A stretch of 64,000 nucleotides of DNA from MGBC124762 sp048201935 (lineage in GTDB: Bacteria > Bacillota > Clostridia > Oscillospirales > Oscillospiraceae), in the NCBI GenBank assembly GCA_048201935.1, contig DBFBGR010000007.1, positions 67,955-131,954 of the forward strand. The letters run 5' to 3'. The notes under the pieces are model-generated. The model saw only the letters and a program-made list of their open reading frames with translations. It was not told the DNA's origin and ran no database searches. The translations under genes were made by a program, and so were the position numbers. Positions 7,373 through 14,296 of the stretch are shown one piece after another (the first letter of the stretch is position 1; each line of letters starts with the position of its first letter).

Positions 7373-7782
7373 TGGACTACTTCCACCTGTCCGCCACCCC
7401 CGGCCAGTTGGCGGGGCTGAGCAATCTGGGCCTGGCCCATTTGGGCGACGGGGTCTACGAGCTGATGGTCCGCTCTCACCTGTGCCTGAACGGCAAGTCC
7501 ACCAACAAGGGTCTCCACAAGGCCGCCGTGGGCTACGTCTCCGCCCCCGCCCAGGCCGCGGCGGTGAAGGCCATCTCCGGCCTGCTCACCGAGGAGGAGA
7601 CCGAGGTCCTCCGCCGGGGCCGCAACGCCAGCCCCCACACCATCCCCGCCCACGCCAAGCGGGAGGACTACGCCGCCGCCACCGCTCTGGAGACCCTCTT
7701 CGGCTGGCTGTGGCTCCGGGGAGATACCCAGCGGCTCAACCAGCTCTTTGCCGTTATCATGGAGGAAACCCAATGGCCCTAG
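7372..7782 (+). CDS. mrnC: Mini-ribonuclease III
   Basis: 136-residue dsRNA endonuclease of the RNase III class without a dsRNA-binding domain, which matures 23S rRNA in Bacillus. Family features are LGLAHLGDGVYELMVRSHL (catalytic acidic residue in the DGVYE motif), SPHTIPAHAKREDYAAATALETLFGWLWLRGD (second acidic motif around E..FG) and the characteristic Lys/Asn-rich middle segment. The start codon overlaps the preceding stop (TGATG). Genes for rRNA or tRNA modification commonly cluster with mrnC; here rqcH follows with a 10-base overlap. Confidence 0.92.
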   Translation: MDYFHLSATPGQLAGLSNLGLAHLGDGVYELMVRSHLCLNGKSTNKGLHKAAVGYVSAPAQAAAVKAISGLLTEEETEVLRRGRNASPHTIPAHAKREDYAAATALETLFGWLWLRGDTQRLNQLFAVIMEETQWP

Positions 7783-9365
7783 ACGCTCTTTGCCTGGCCG
7801 CCGTGGCCCAGGAGCTGCGCGCCGAGTTGCTGGGGGGCAAGGTGGACCGGGTGACCCAGCCCGACCGCGCACTTATACTTTTGGCCCTGCATACCAACCA
7901 CGGAAATGCGCGATTGCTCCTCTGCGCCGAGCCCGGGCGGGCCCGGGCGCAGATAACTTATGTAAACCGAGAGAATCCGGCCCAGCCACCGGTCTTTTGT
8001 ATGCTCCTGCGCAAGCACCTCTCCGCCGCCAGGCTGACGGATATCGTCCAGCCCCTGGGGGAGCGGCTCTTGCGTTTTGTCTTTGACGCCCAAAACGAGC
8101 TGGGCGACATCGTGCGCCGGTGCCTCATCTTAGAGGCTATGGGCAGCCAAACAAATCTTATGTTAACCGACGAGGAGGACCGCATCCTGGCCTGCACCCG
8201 CCGTGTGGAGGGGGACCTGGCCACGGGCAAGCGGGCGGTGATGCCCGGGCTCTTCTACCGTCCCCCCGACCCCCATCCCGGGGTGCCGCCCCTCATCGCC
8301 CGGGAGCTGGAGTTTCGGGGCCGTGATCCGGAGGCCGGGGCGGCGGAGCTGCTGGCGGACATTGATGCTGGGCGGTACAGCCCTACTCTGCTCATAGAAA
8401 ACGGGGCCATCAAGGACTTCTCCTTCCTGCCCATCCTGCAGTATGGGCCCCGCTTGGAGAGCCACAGCCGGGAGAGCTTCGCCGTGCTGCTGGACGAATT
8501 TTACGCCGCCCGGCCCGACCAGCAAGATTCTAAACAACGTTCAGGCCAGCTCTATAAGAGCGTCAAGGCCCTGCGAGAGCGCACGGCGCGCAAGGTGGCA
8601 AACCAGTCCCGGGAGCTGGCCCAGGCCAAGGACCGGGAGAGCCTGCGGCTCCGGGGCGACCTTATCATGTCCAGCCTCCACCTGCTGCAAAAGGGCATGG
8701 CAGAAGCCAAGCTGGAGAACTATTATAGCGAGACTGGCGGCACACTGACCGTGGCCCTGGACCCGCTACTGACCCCCCAACAAAACGCCGCCAAGTACTA
8801 TAAGGACTATGCTCGGGCCAAGACCGCCGAGGAGGTGCTCACCGGGCAGATTGCCAAGGGCCAGGAGGAGCTCTCTTACCTGGACAGCGTGTTGGAGAGC
8901 CTATTGCTGGCCGAGGGGGACCGGGACCTCCAGGAGATCCGCGCCGAGCTGGAAGCCGAGGGCTGGCTCCGCCGCCCCAAAAACAGCAAGAAGGTCATGA
9001 AGACCCAATCGCGGCCCTTGGAGTTCGTCACCAGCCGGGGCTTTCGGGTGCTGGTGGGCAAAAACAACACCCAAAACGACCGCCTGACCACCAAAATTGC
9101 CGACAAAAACGACCTGTGGTTCCACGTCCAGAAGATCCACGGCTCCCACGTCATCCTCTGCCTGGAGGGAGAGACCGCCGACCCCCAGAGCATCCTGGAG
9201 GCCGCCCAGCTAGCGGCCTGGCACTCCCAAGCCCGGGAGGGCGGGGCCAAGACGGCGGTGGACTACACGCCGGTGAAGTTCGTGAAAAAGCCCGCCGCCG
9301 CCAAGCCCGGCATGGTGGTCTACACCACCTACCAGACCATTTTGGTAGAGCCCAAAAAGCCATAA
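7773..9365 (+). CDS. rqcH: RqcH, ribosome quality-control NFACT protein
   Basis: 530-residue NFACT protein, often named fibronectin-binding protein A. RqcH binds stalled 50S subunits and adds C-terminal alanine tails. The N-terminal NFACT-N region (ALCLAAVAQELRAELLGGKVDRVTQPD) is followed by helix-hairpin-helix and a long coiled coil (~residues 255-410). The C-terminal NFACT-R domain has RGFRVLVGKNNTQND and NDLWFHVQKIHGSHVIL. The ATG at 7773 follows GGAGGAAACC and lies inside the mrnC end. It is a little shorter than the usual ~570 residues but complete. An intrinsic terminator follows at once. Confidence 0.95.
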   Translation: MALDALCLAAVAQELRAELLGGKVDRVTQPDRALILLALHTNHGNARLLLCAEPGRARAQITYVNRENPAQPPVFCMLLRKHLSAARLTDIVQPLGERLLRFVFDAQNELGDIVRRCLILEAMGSQTNLMLTDEEDRILACTRRVEGDLATGKRAVMPGLFYRPPDPHPGVPPLIARELEFRGRDPEAGAAELLADIDAGRYSPTLLIENGAIKDFSFLPILQYGPRLESHSRESFAVLLDEFYAARPDQQDSKQRSGQLYKSVKALRERTARKVANQSRELAQAKDRESLRLRGDLIMSSLHLLQKGMAEAKLENYYSETGGTLTVALDPLLTPQQNAAKYYKDYARAKTAEEVLTGQIAKGQEELSYLDSVLESLLLAEGDRDLQEIRAELEAEGWLRRPKNSKKVMKTQSRPLEFVTSRGFRVLVGKNNTQNDRLTTKIADKNDLWFHVQKIHGSHVILCLEGETADPQSILEAAQLAAWHSQAREGGAKTAVDYTPVKFVKKPAAAKPGMVVYTTYQTILVEPKKP

Positions 9366-9402
9366 AAAGAGGGGCGGTTCCGTGGGAACCGTCCCTCTTT
9401 TT
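9364..9402. terminator. Bidirectional terminator between rqcH and the HPr-like gene
   Basis: An 18-bp inverted repeat (left arm 9364-9381, right arm 9385-9402) is bounded by A5 and T5 runs, so it works on both strands for the convergent genes. Confidence 0.9.
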
Positions 9403-9407
9403 CCATC

Positions 9408-9632
9408 TCAGCGCTCCATGCGGTCCACCAGCTTTTGGAACCGGCGGGGGTCGATGTCGTCCTCGGCCACCACCTGGACCCGCTGGCCCACCAGCGCATA
9501 CAGCCCCAGCAAAGAACGGGCGTCCAGCATGATCGCGTCCCCGGCCAGCCACACCTCGTAAGGCTCGTCGCTGGCCAGACGGTTGATGCGCTCCACCTGG
9601 GCGCTGCTCTTGATGTCAAGCTCCTTCACCAT
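9408..9632 (-). CDS. Degenerate HPr-like protein without the phospho-histidine
   Basis: 74-residue protein with the HPr fold signature LDARSLLGLYALVGQRVQVVAE, which matches the Ser46-loop/KSILGVMSL region of PTS HPr. The N-terminal GLHARP active-site motif is absent: the equivalent stretch reads KSSAQVERINRL and has no histidine. It could not act as a PTS phosphocarrier. Bacillus Crh likewise lacks His15, but Crh is more HPr-like overall. ATG at 9632 is chosen (AGGAGG 10 bases upstream); an in-frame ATG at 9707 adds an unrelated Arg-rich leader lying inside the promoter. Confidence 0.75.
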   Translation of the reverse strand: MVKELDIKSSAQVERINRLASDEPYEVWLAGDAIMLDARSLLGLYALVGQRVQVVAEDDIDPRRFQKLVDRMER

Positions 9633-9707
9633 GACGATGACACCTCCTAACGTGCCAATGTATCTCTTGGTTTCTCGCCGCCGGGGGCCTCCCCGACGCT
9701 CGCCCAT

Positions 9708-9736
9708 ATTTTACGCACGTCCCCAGAGAAAGTCAA
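9708..9736 (-). promoter_or_regulatory. Promoter of the HPr-like gene
   Basis: Minus strand TTGACT (9736-9731), a 17-base spacer and TAAAAT (9713-9708), giving a leader of roughly 70 nt before the start at 9632. Confidence 0.75.
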
Positions 9737-9752
9737 CGGCCGCATTATACGA

Positions 9753-9786
9753 ATCGCACAAATCATGCGCCCATTTTTTGTGCGAT
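9753..9786. promoter_or_regulatory. 10-bp inverted repeat upstream of the HPr-like gene
   Basis: ATCGCACAAA (9753-9762) and TTTGTGCGAT (9777-9786) form a perfect inverted repeat with a 14-base spacer, upstream of the promoter on the minus strand. It looks like an operator for a dimeric regulator; the regulator is unknown. Confidence 0.45.
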
Positions 9787-9805
9787 ATAACGGTTCCGGC
9801 GGCAT

Positions 9806-9839
9806 ACAAAAAGGGACAGCTCCTGGGGAGCTGTCCCTT
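9806..9839 (-). terminator. Terminator of the 10.9-9.8 kb minus-strand operon
   Basis: AAGGGACAGCTCC (9811-9823) pairs with GGAGCTGTCCCTT (9827-9839). On the minus strand it is followed by five T residues. Confidence 0.88.
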
Positions 9840-9842
9840 CGT

Positions 9843-10283
9843 TTATTCGTAGGCGGGAAGTCGGAAGTCCTCATCCCGAACCGGGAGGTCGAAGGTCTCC
9901 TCGCGCTGGTAGTCGATGCGCTGGCCCGTCCGGTCGGTGACGTAGCCCGCGTAGCGCAGGGTGACGCGTCCGTCCTCGTTTTTGCCCGAAACGCGAATGT
10001 CATAGGGCGTGGTGTAGGTGTAAAGCTCTGTGATCACCTGGTTGTTCCAGTCGGCCATCCGCATCAGCTCGTCCTCCACCGAGGCCGCCGTGGGAATGCC
10101 GCGGTGCTCCGACAGGGCCGTTCCAATCCACTCGCGGCGGTAGTCCTCCTCGGCGGGGGAAACCAGCTTCGGAACGTAAATATAGATATGCGGGTGGTAG
10201 GACCAGTAAAGGAAATAGACGCCCACGCAGACCACCAGCGCCACCAGCGGGCTAAGCGCCATCGCCAGCCTTTTCTTGCTCAT
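9843..10283 (-). CDS. Membrane-anchored protein of unknown function
   Basis: 146 residues: basic N terminus, one transmembrane anchor (~residues 8-28), then a ~115-residue extracytoplasmic domain with Trp/Tyr-rich beta strands (GRVTLRYAGYVTDRTGQRIDYQREETF). No family is recognised. AAAGGAGG sits 8 bases before the ATG at 10283. It lies 19 bases after the gene at 10303-10908, whose product has the same one-helix-plus-exodomain layout, and both begin with similar basic leaders. The two may act together at the membrane surface; function unknown. Confidence 0.8.
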   Translation of the reverse strand: MSKKRLAMALSPLVALVVCVGVYFLYWSYHPHIYIYVPKLVSPAEEDYRREWIGTALSEHRGIPTAASVEDELMRMADWNNQVITELYTYTTPYDIRVSGKNEDGRVTLRYAGYVTDRTGQRIDYQREETFDLPVRDEDFRLPAYE

Positions 10284-10302
10284 TGGACCGCCTCCTTTGT
10301 CC

Positions 10303-10908
10303 TCAACGCTTGGCTGCGTCCATCATACTCGTATAGGCATCCTTGGACTCGTAGAGGGAAAGCATAAAGGTCGCGCGCCAGTTTCGGATGGTGGGCTCCG
10401 GGAAGCCATGCTCCATCTCGCCGGCGCCGATCGACCACCGCGCCTGCCCATATCCCGACGGAAGCTCCGCTTCCCAATAGAGAGACTCCTGGCCCGTGGG
10501 CACACCCTGCCGGGACAGGGCTTGATAGAGCGCTCCCTCGTCCAAGCCGTACAGGGTCTCGGCCAAGGTCACCGCCTTTTTCCAGTCCTCCCAGGCAAAT
10601 TCCGGCTTGTCCGGGAGGAATGTCGCCATACGAGATACCTGCAAGACCCGGTCCCCGTCTACCGAGGTGCAGGAGACAAACGCCCTGGTCTGGTCCCCGG
10701 TCTCAAGGGTATAAATGACCTGGTCCGTCTGGGACTGGGTGGCCTCCGGGTCCAGGGTCCAGCCCACCCTCTCCGCCGCGGCCCGCACCGTCTCCTCCGC
10801 CAGCGGGACCCCGGTCTCCGCCCCAGGCTTGACCAGCCAGAAGACCAGCAGACCGACTGCCACCGCCAGGACGACCACGCCCACGGCGATGAGCTTCTTT
10901 TTGTTCAT
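10303..10908 (-). CDS. Membrane-anchored protein of unknown function
   Basis: 202 residues starting MNKKKLIAVGVVVLAVAVG, one N-terminal transmembrane helix and an exodomain of ~170 residues with two alternating helix/strand halves. No domain is recognised. The ATG at 10908 has AAAGGAGGGTGG upstream; an in-frame ATG at 11022 would place the promoter inside the gene and is rejected. First gene of a two-gene operon with 9843-10283. Confidence 0.8.
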   Translation of the reverse strand: MNKKKLIAVGVVVLAVAVGLLVFWLVKPGAETGVPLAEETVRAAAERVGWTLDPEATQSQTDQVIYTLETGDQTRAFVSCTSVDGDRVLQVSRMATFLPDKPEFAWEDWKKAVTLAETLYGLDEGALYQALSRQGVPTGQESLYWEAELPSGYGQARWSIGAGEMEHGFPEPTIRNWRATFMLSLYESKDAYTSMMDAAKR

Positions 10909-10938
10909 TGGGCCACCCTCCTTTGTCTTTCTTTCAAC

Positions 10939-10968
10939 AGTATATCGCACCTGCTGACTGGTTGTCAA
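10939..10968 (-). promoter_or_regulatory. Promoter of the two-gene membrane-protein operon
   Basis: Minus strand TTGACA (10968-10963), an 18-base spacer and TATACT (10944-10939). Confidence 0.8.
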
Positions 10969-10978
10969 TGGGGCGAGT

Positions 10979-12550
10979 CTATCGGATGACCTTTCCTCCG
11001 CGTAGGCTAAAAATGACACCACTCACAAGGTCCTTTAGGCCTCCGGTGGCCTCGTCGGCCTCCTCTGGAAGCAAACGATACCAATCGCTTTCAAAGGGCT
11101 CCTCCAGCTTGATGGTAAAAGTCTCATCCAAACGCTTTGTATCAAATGTAATATCCATTCCCCAACCTATACCAGAGTAGGCCGTGACCTCCCCAATCAG
11201 TTGTCCATCTCCGTCATAAACATTGAGCGGAAACGGTTTGAAATGGGGTCCAACAACATCCACGGTACTGATCCATCCATGAGCACGAATGGTGTAGCTC
11301 TTCTTGCCCTCCGCCTTTGCCATGCGGGCCGCAGCGAACGCAAATTCCCCAGCGGCGTCAAACAGGCAAGCCCGAGTGAATGAATAGGTTGCTTCCTGCC
11401 CCTTTTGATCCAACAGATGATATGCCTCGTCCAGCTCCGCCGATGTGACGCCCAGATCATCCATCAGCGCCACCAGCCGATCTTCCTCCAACCCGCCTAG
11501 CCAGCTAAGCTGGCTTCTCAACTGAAAGGCAAGATCATGACCGTCATAACCAGCAGGAATACTTGCCATGCTTTCCGTTGTGATCCCTTCCAGTCTGTCC
11601 CGCGCCTCGGCCAGCGTCCTTCTGCGGTTCGAGGCGGACTTGTAGGCTGCGTCAAAGGTTTTTTCTGATATACCTGTGCTGTTTAGTACGATCATCTGGA
11701 CCTCAGTTTTATAATTGCCCCCTCGGCCACCACTCAGTAGGTCGAAGGAGTTCTCGTCCATCTGGAACAATATCTTCTCCAACTCCTCCTTGCTCAGGTA
11801 TGACAGCTTTCGATACTCCTCTCCCGCCGTCTCCAACTCCTGCTGGAGCCGCTGGGCAATCAGCTGGATCGCCAGATCAGCCCGGTCTTGGAGCGCCAAA
11901 AACCGCTGGAGGACCACGGCTGCCTCCATACGGGTAACGGTGCCGTCCCCGTTGAAGTTGCTATCGCCATCCCCCATCATTAGTTCCGCCGCATAGACCA
12001 CACATACGGCATCCTTATGCACGGGTGGCACGATTTCAAAGTCCTTCAACGCCGTCTGCGCACCGCTGCTCCACACCCCGATCTCCACCGCCGCTTCTCG
12101 CTCGTCTTCTACACTTTTCGTGAAGCTGTAATGAATATCGACCTTTGTATGCCTGATTGCCTGGGCCAAGATCTCCGCCATATCATAACGGGTAAGCTCC
12201 CCCTTCAGCTGCCCCAAATCTGTAAAACTGGTTTTATCCAAAAGCCCTCTCCCGCTCGCCGTCGAAAGGTAGAGCCCCGACCAGTCATCCTTATCCGCGA
12301 CAACGTCGGGGAATATGATCCGGCCTATCAAAACCAAAAACATCTCGGCAGTGAGGTTTTCTTCCGGGCTGAACCGACCATCTCCTGTGCCCTTGATAAC
12401 ACCGGCATCGGCCATCTCCATGATCGCCTCATAGGCCCAGTGGTCACGGGGCACATCCGTAAAGTCCGGGGTGGTGTGCGCCATTGTCGGGGCGGCCAGA
12501 CCCACAGACAACGCCGCCGCCAGCAGCATAGAAAGAACGCGTTTTTTCAT
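10979..12550 (-). CDS. SLH-domain surface protein
   Basis: 523-residue exported protein. Signal peptide (residues 1-24, ending PTMAH), then SLH repeats at the N terminus: FTDVPRDHWAYEAIMEMADAG with IKGTGDGRF (~30-80), a second around 90-140, and a third near 185-230 (GDGDSNFNGDGTVTRMEAAVVLQRFL). SLH domains bind pyruvylated secondary wall polymer. The remaining ~290 residues form a helical segment (230-400) and a C-terminal beta domain of unknown function. ATG 12550 follows GAGAGGAGAG; the in-frame ATG at 12652 lies in the promoter. The leader contains two adjacent palindromes. Confidence 0.9.
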   Translation of the reverse strand: MKKRVLSMLLAAALSVGLAAPTMAHTTPDFTDVPRDHWAYEAIMEMADAGVIKGTGDGRFSPEENLTAEMFLVLIGRIIFPDVVADKDDWSGLYLSTASGRGLLDKTSFTDLGQLKGELTRYDMAEILAQAIRHTKVDIHYSFTKSVEDEREAAVEIGVWSSGAQTALKDFEIVPPVHKDAVCVVYAAELMMGDGDSNFNGDGTVTRMEAAVVLQRFLALQDRADLAIQLIAQRLQQELETAGEEYRKLSYLSKEELEKILFQMDENSFDLLSGGRGGNYKTEVQMIVLNSTGISEKTFDAAYKSASNRRRTLAEARDRLEGITTESMASIPAGYDGHDLAFQLRSQLSWLGGLEEDRLVALMDDLGVTSAELDEAYHLLDQKGQEATYSFTRACLFDAAGEFAFAAARMAKAEGKKSYTIRAHGWISTVDVVGPHFKPFPLNVYDGDGQLIGEVTAYSGIGWGMDITFDTKRLDETFTIKLEEPFESDWYRLLPEEADEATGGLKDLVSGVIFSLRGGKVIR

Positions 12551-12580
12551 AGGTGTCTCTCCTCTCATACAAGGTCCTTT

Positions 12581-12618
12581 ATTTGCCCCAATGGGGCAAA
12601 TAGACGGGTACCCGTCTA
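12581..12618. promoter_or_regulatory. Two abutting palindromes in the SLH-gene leader
   Basis: ATTTGCCCCA (12581-12590) and TGGGGCAAAT (12592-12601) form a 10-bp inverted repeat around one base. The next 18 bases (12601-12618) form a perfect palindrome centred on GGTACC. Both lie between the transcription start and the ribosome site of the SLH gene, so they are either operators or tandem leader hairpins. Confidence 0.6.
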
Positions 12619-12623
12619 GGATT

Positions 12624-12652
12624 ATTTTACCAGCTCTATGCTTCATTTGCAA
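12624..12652 (-). promoter_or_regulatory. Promoter of the SLH gene at 10979-12550
   Basis: Minus strand TTGCAA (12652-12647), a 17-base spacer and TAAAAT (12629-12624). The start site would fall at the edge of the first palindrome. Confidence 0.72.
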
Positions 12653-12663
12653 CCCCAGAGCGC

Positions 12664-12699
12664 AAAAAGGCCGCCAGTCAGATGACTGGCGGCCTTTTT
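12664..12699 (-). terminator. gdhA terminator
   Basis: A perfect 17-bp inverted repeat (12664-12680 and 12683-12699) flanked by A5 and T5, directly downstream of the gdhA stop at 12713. Confidence 0.92.
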
Positions 12700-12712
12700 A
12701 TATGAGGTTATC

Positions 12713-14062
12713 TTAATAGGAAACGCCCTGCCAGAGCATGGCGTCGGCCACCTTGAGGAAGCCGGCGATGTTGGCCCCGGCCACCAGGTTGCCCGGGCAG
12801 CCGTACTCCTCGGCGGCCTTGGCGGCGTTCTTGTAGATGTTGACCATGATGTCGTGGAGGCGCTGGTCCACCTCCTCGAAGGTCCACTCCAGCCGGAGGG
12901 AGTTCTGGCTCATCTCCAGCCCGGAGGTGGCCACGCCGCCGGCGTTGGCGGCCTTGGCCGGCCCAAAGAGGACGCCGGAGGACTGGAAGACGGCCACGGC
13001 CTCGGGGGTGGAGGGCATATTGGCGCCCTCGGCCACGGCCACGCAGCCATTGGCCACCAGGGCCTTGGCGCTCTGCTCATCCAGCTCGTTCTGGGTGGCG
13101 CAGGGCAGGGCGATGTCGCACTTCACGCTCCAAATGCCGCTGCAGCCCTCCACGTACTTGGCGGTGGGCACATAGTCCAGGTAGGTCTTGATGCGCTCGC
13201 GCTTTTGCTCCTTGATGACCTGGATGACCTTGTAGTCGATGCCGTTCTCATCCACGATGTAGCCGTTACTATCGCTCATGGCGACCACCTTGCCGCCCAG
13301 CTGGGTGGCCTTCTGGTTGGCGTAGATGGCCACGTTGCCGCTGCCGGAGATGACCACCCGCGCGCCCTTAAAGGACTTGCCCGCGGCCTTGAGCATCTCG
13401 TCGGCGAAGTAGCAAAGGCCGTAGCCGGTGGCCTCGGTGCGGGCCAGGGAGCCGCCCGCGCCCACCTTCTTGCCGGTGAGCACGCCGGTGAACTCGTTCT
13501 GGAGGCGCTTATACTGGCCGAACATGTAGCCGATCTCCCGGCCGCCCACACCGATGTCGCCAGCGGGCACGTCGGTGAACTGGCCGATGTGCTTGCAGAG
13601 CTCAGTCATAAAGCTCTGGCAGAAGCGCATGACCTCGCCGTCGCTCTTGCCCTTGGGGTCAAAGTCGCTACCGCCCTTGCCGCCGCCCATAGGCAGGCCG
13701 GTGAGGGAGTTTTTGAAGATCTGCTCAAAGCCCAGGAACTTGATGATGGAGAGGTTCACGCTGGGATGGAGCCGCAGACCGCCCTTGTAGGGGCCGATGG
13801 CGGAGTTGAACTGCACCCGGAAGCCGCGGTTGACCTGGGTCTTGCCCTGGTCGTCCACCCAGGGGACCCGGAACATGATGACCCGCTCGGGCTCCACCAT
13901 GCGCTCCACCACGCCCGCCTCCACCAGGTCGGAACGCTTCTCGATCACCGGCTGGAGGGACTCCAGCACCTCGTACACCGCCTGCAAAAACTCCTTCTGG
14001 TCGGGGTCCTTCTTGGCGGCCTTTTCATAGATGCCCAAGAGATATTGATTGGTAATAGCCAT
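12713..14062 (-). CDS. gdhA: Glutamate dehydrogenase (NADP-type, hexameric)
   Basis: 449-residue glutamate dehydrogenase catalysing 2-oxoglutarate + NH4 to glutamate. The family signature with catalytic lysine is LPMGGGKGGSDFDPKG near residue 125. Other marks are GYKGGLRLHPSVNLS-type substrate binding (here PYKGGLRLHPS), GPAGDIGVGGREIGYMFGQYK-type segment (DVPAGDIGVGGREIG), and the dinucleotide motif VVISGSGNVA. Length is normal for the small bacterial hexameric enzyme. The ATG at 14062 follows AAGGAGAAAC; an in-frame ATG at 14170 falls in the -35 region and is rejected. Single-gene unit with its own promoter, leader hairpin and terminator. Confidence 0.97.
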   Translation of the reverse strand: MAITNQYLLGIYEKAAKKDPDQKEFLQAVYEVLESLQPVIEKRSDLVEAGVVERMVEPERVIMFRVPWVDDQGKTQVNRGFRVQFNSAIGPYKGGLRLHPSVNLSIIKFLGFEQIFKNSLTGLPMGGGKGGSDFDPKGKSDGEVMRFCQSFMTELCKHIGQFTDVPAGDIGVGGREIGYMFGQYKRLQNEFTGVLTGKKVGAGGSLARTEATGYGLCYFADEMLKAAGKSFKGARVVISGSGNVAIYANQKATQLGGKVVAMSDSNGYIVDENGIDYKVIQVIKEQKRERIKTYLDYVPTAKYVEGCSGIWSVKCDIALPCATQNELDEQSAKALVANGCVAVAEGANMPSTPEAVAVFQSSGVLFGPAKAANAGGVATSGLEMSQNSLRLEWTFEEVDQRLHDIMVNIYKNAAKAAEEYGCPGNLVAGANIAGFLKVADAMLWQGVSY

Positions 14063-14083
14063 AGCACCGTTTCTCCTTACTTT

Positions 14084-14120
14084 GCGGGCGTGAAAATCCG
14101 CCCTTGGATTTTTCGCCCGC
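14084..14120 (-). promoter_or_regulatory. Stable leader hairpin of gdhA
   Basis: In the transcript, GCGGGCG pairs with CGCCCGC and AAAATCC with GGATTTT around a 6-base loop. It sits between the start of transcription and the gdhA ribosome site, with no T run, so a role in mRNA stability or translation is more likely than termination. Confidence 0.5.
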
Positions 14121-14141
14121 CTATGGCGGACTGTACTTGTT

Positions 14142-14170
14142 ATTATACTTCCCTTCCGATGGAAATGCAA
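14142..14170 (-). promoter_or_regulatory. gdhA promoter
   Basis: Minus strand TTGCAT (14170-14165), a 17-base spacer and TATAAT (14147-14142). Confidence 0.85.
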
Positions 14171-14195
14171 GAATTTTTTTCAAAACTGCAAAATA

Positions 14196-14231
14196 AACGA
14201 AAAGAGCGGTTTGAGCGCCGCTCTTTTCGTT
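14196..14231 (-). terminator. Terminator of the Sel1-repeat gene
   Basis: AACGAAAAGAGCGG (14196-14209) and CCGCTCTTTTCGTT (14218-14231) form a perfect 14-bp stem, followed on the minus strand by TTATTTT. Confidence 0.85.
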
Positions 14232-14296
14232 GCATTTTGCATGGTATGTCCAAAGAACTTTCGCTTTTATGCTAGGTTCTTTTGCCTATTTTCGCA

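Noticed and set aside
12854..14275. Long plus-strand frame antisense to gdhA
   Set aside because: Product is low-complexity His/Leu/Gly-rich and has no start signals; gdhA on the other strand is unambiguous.
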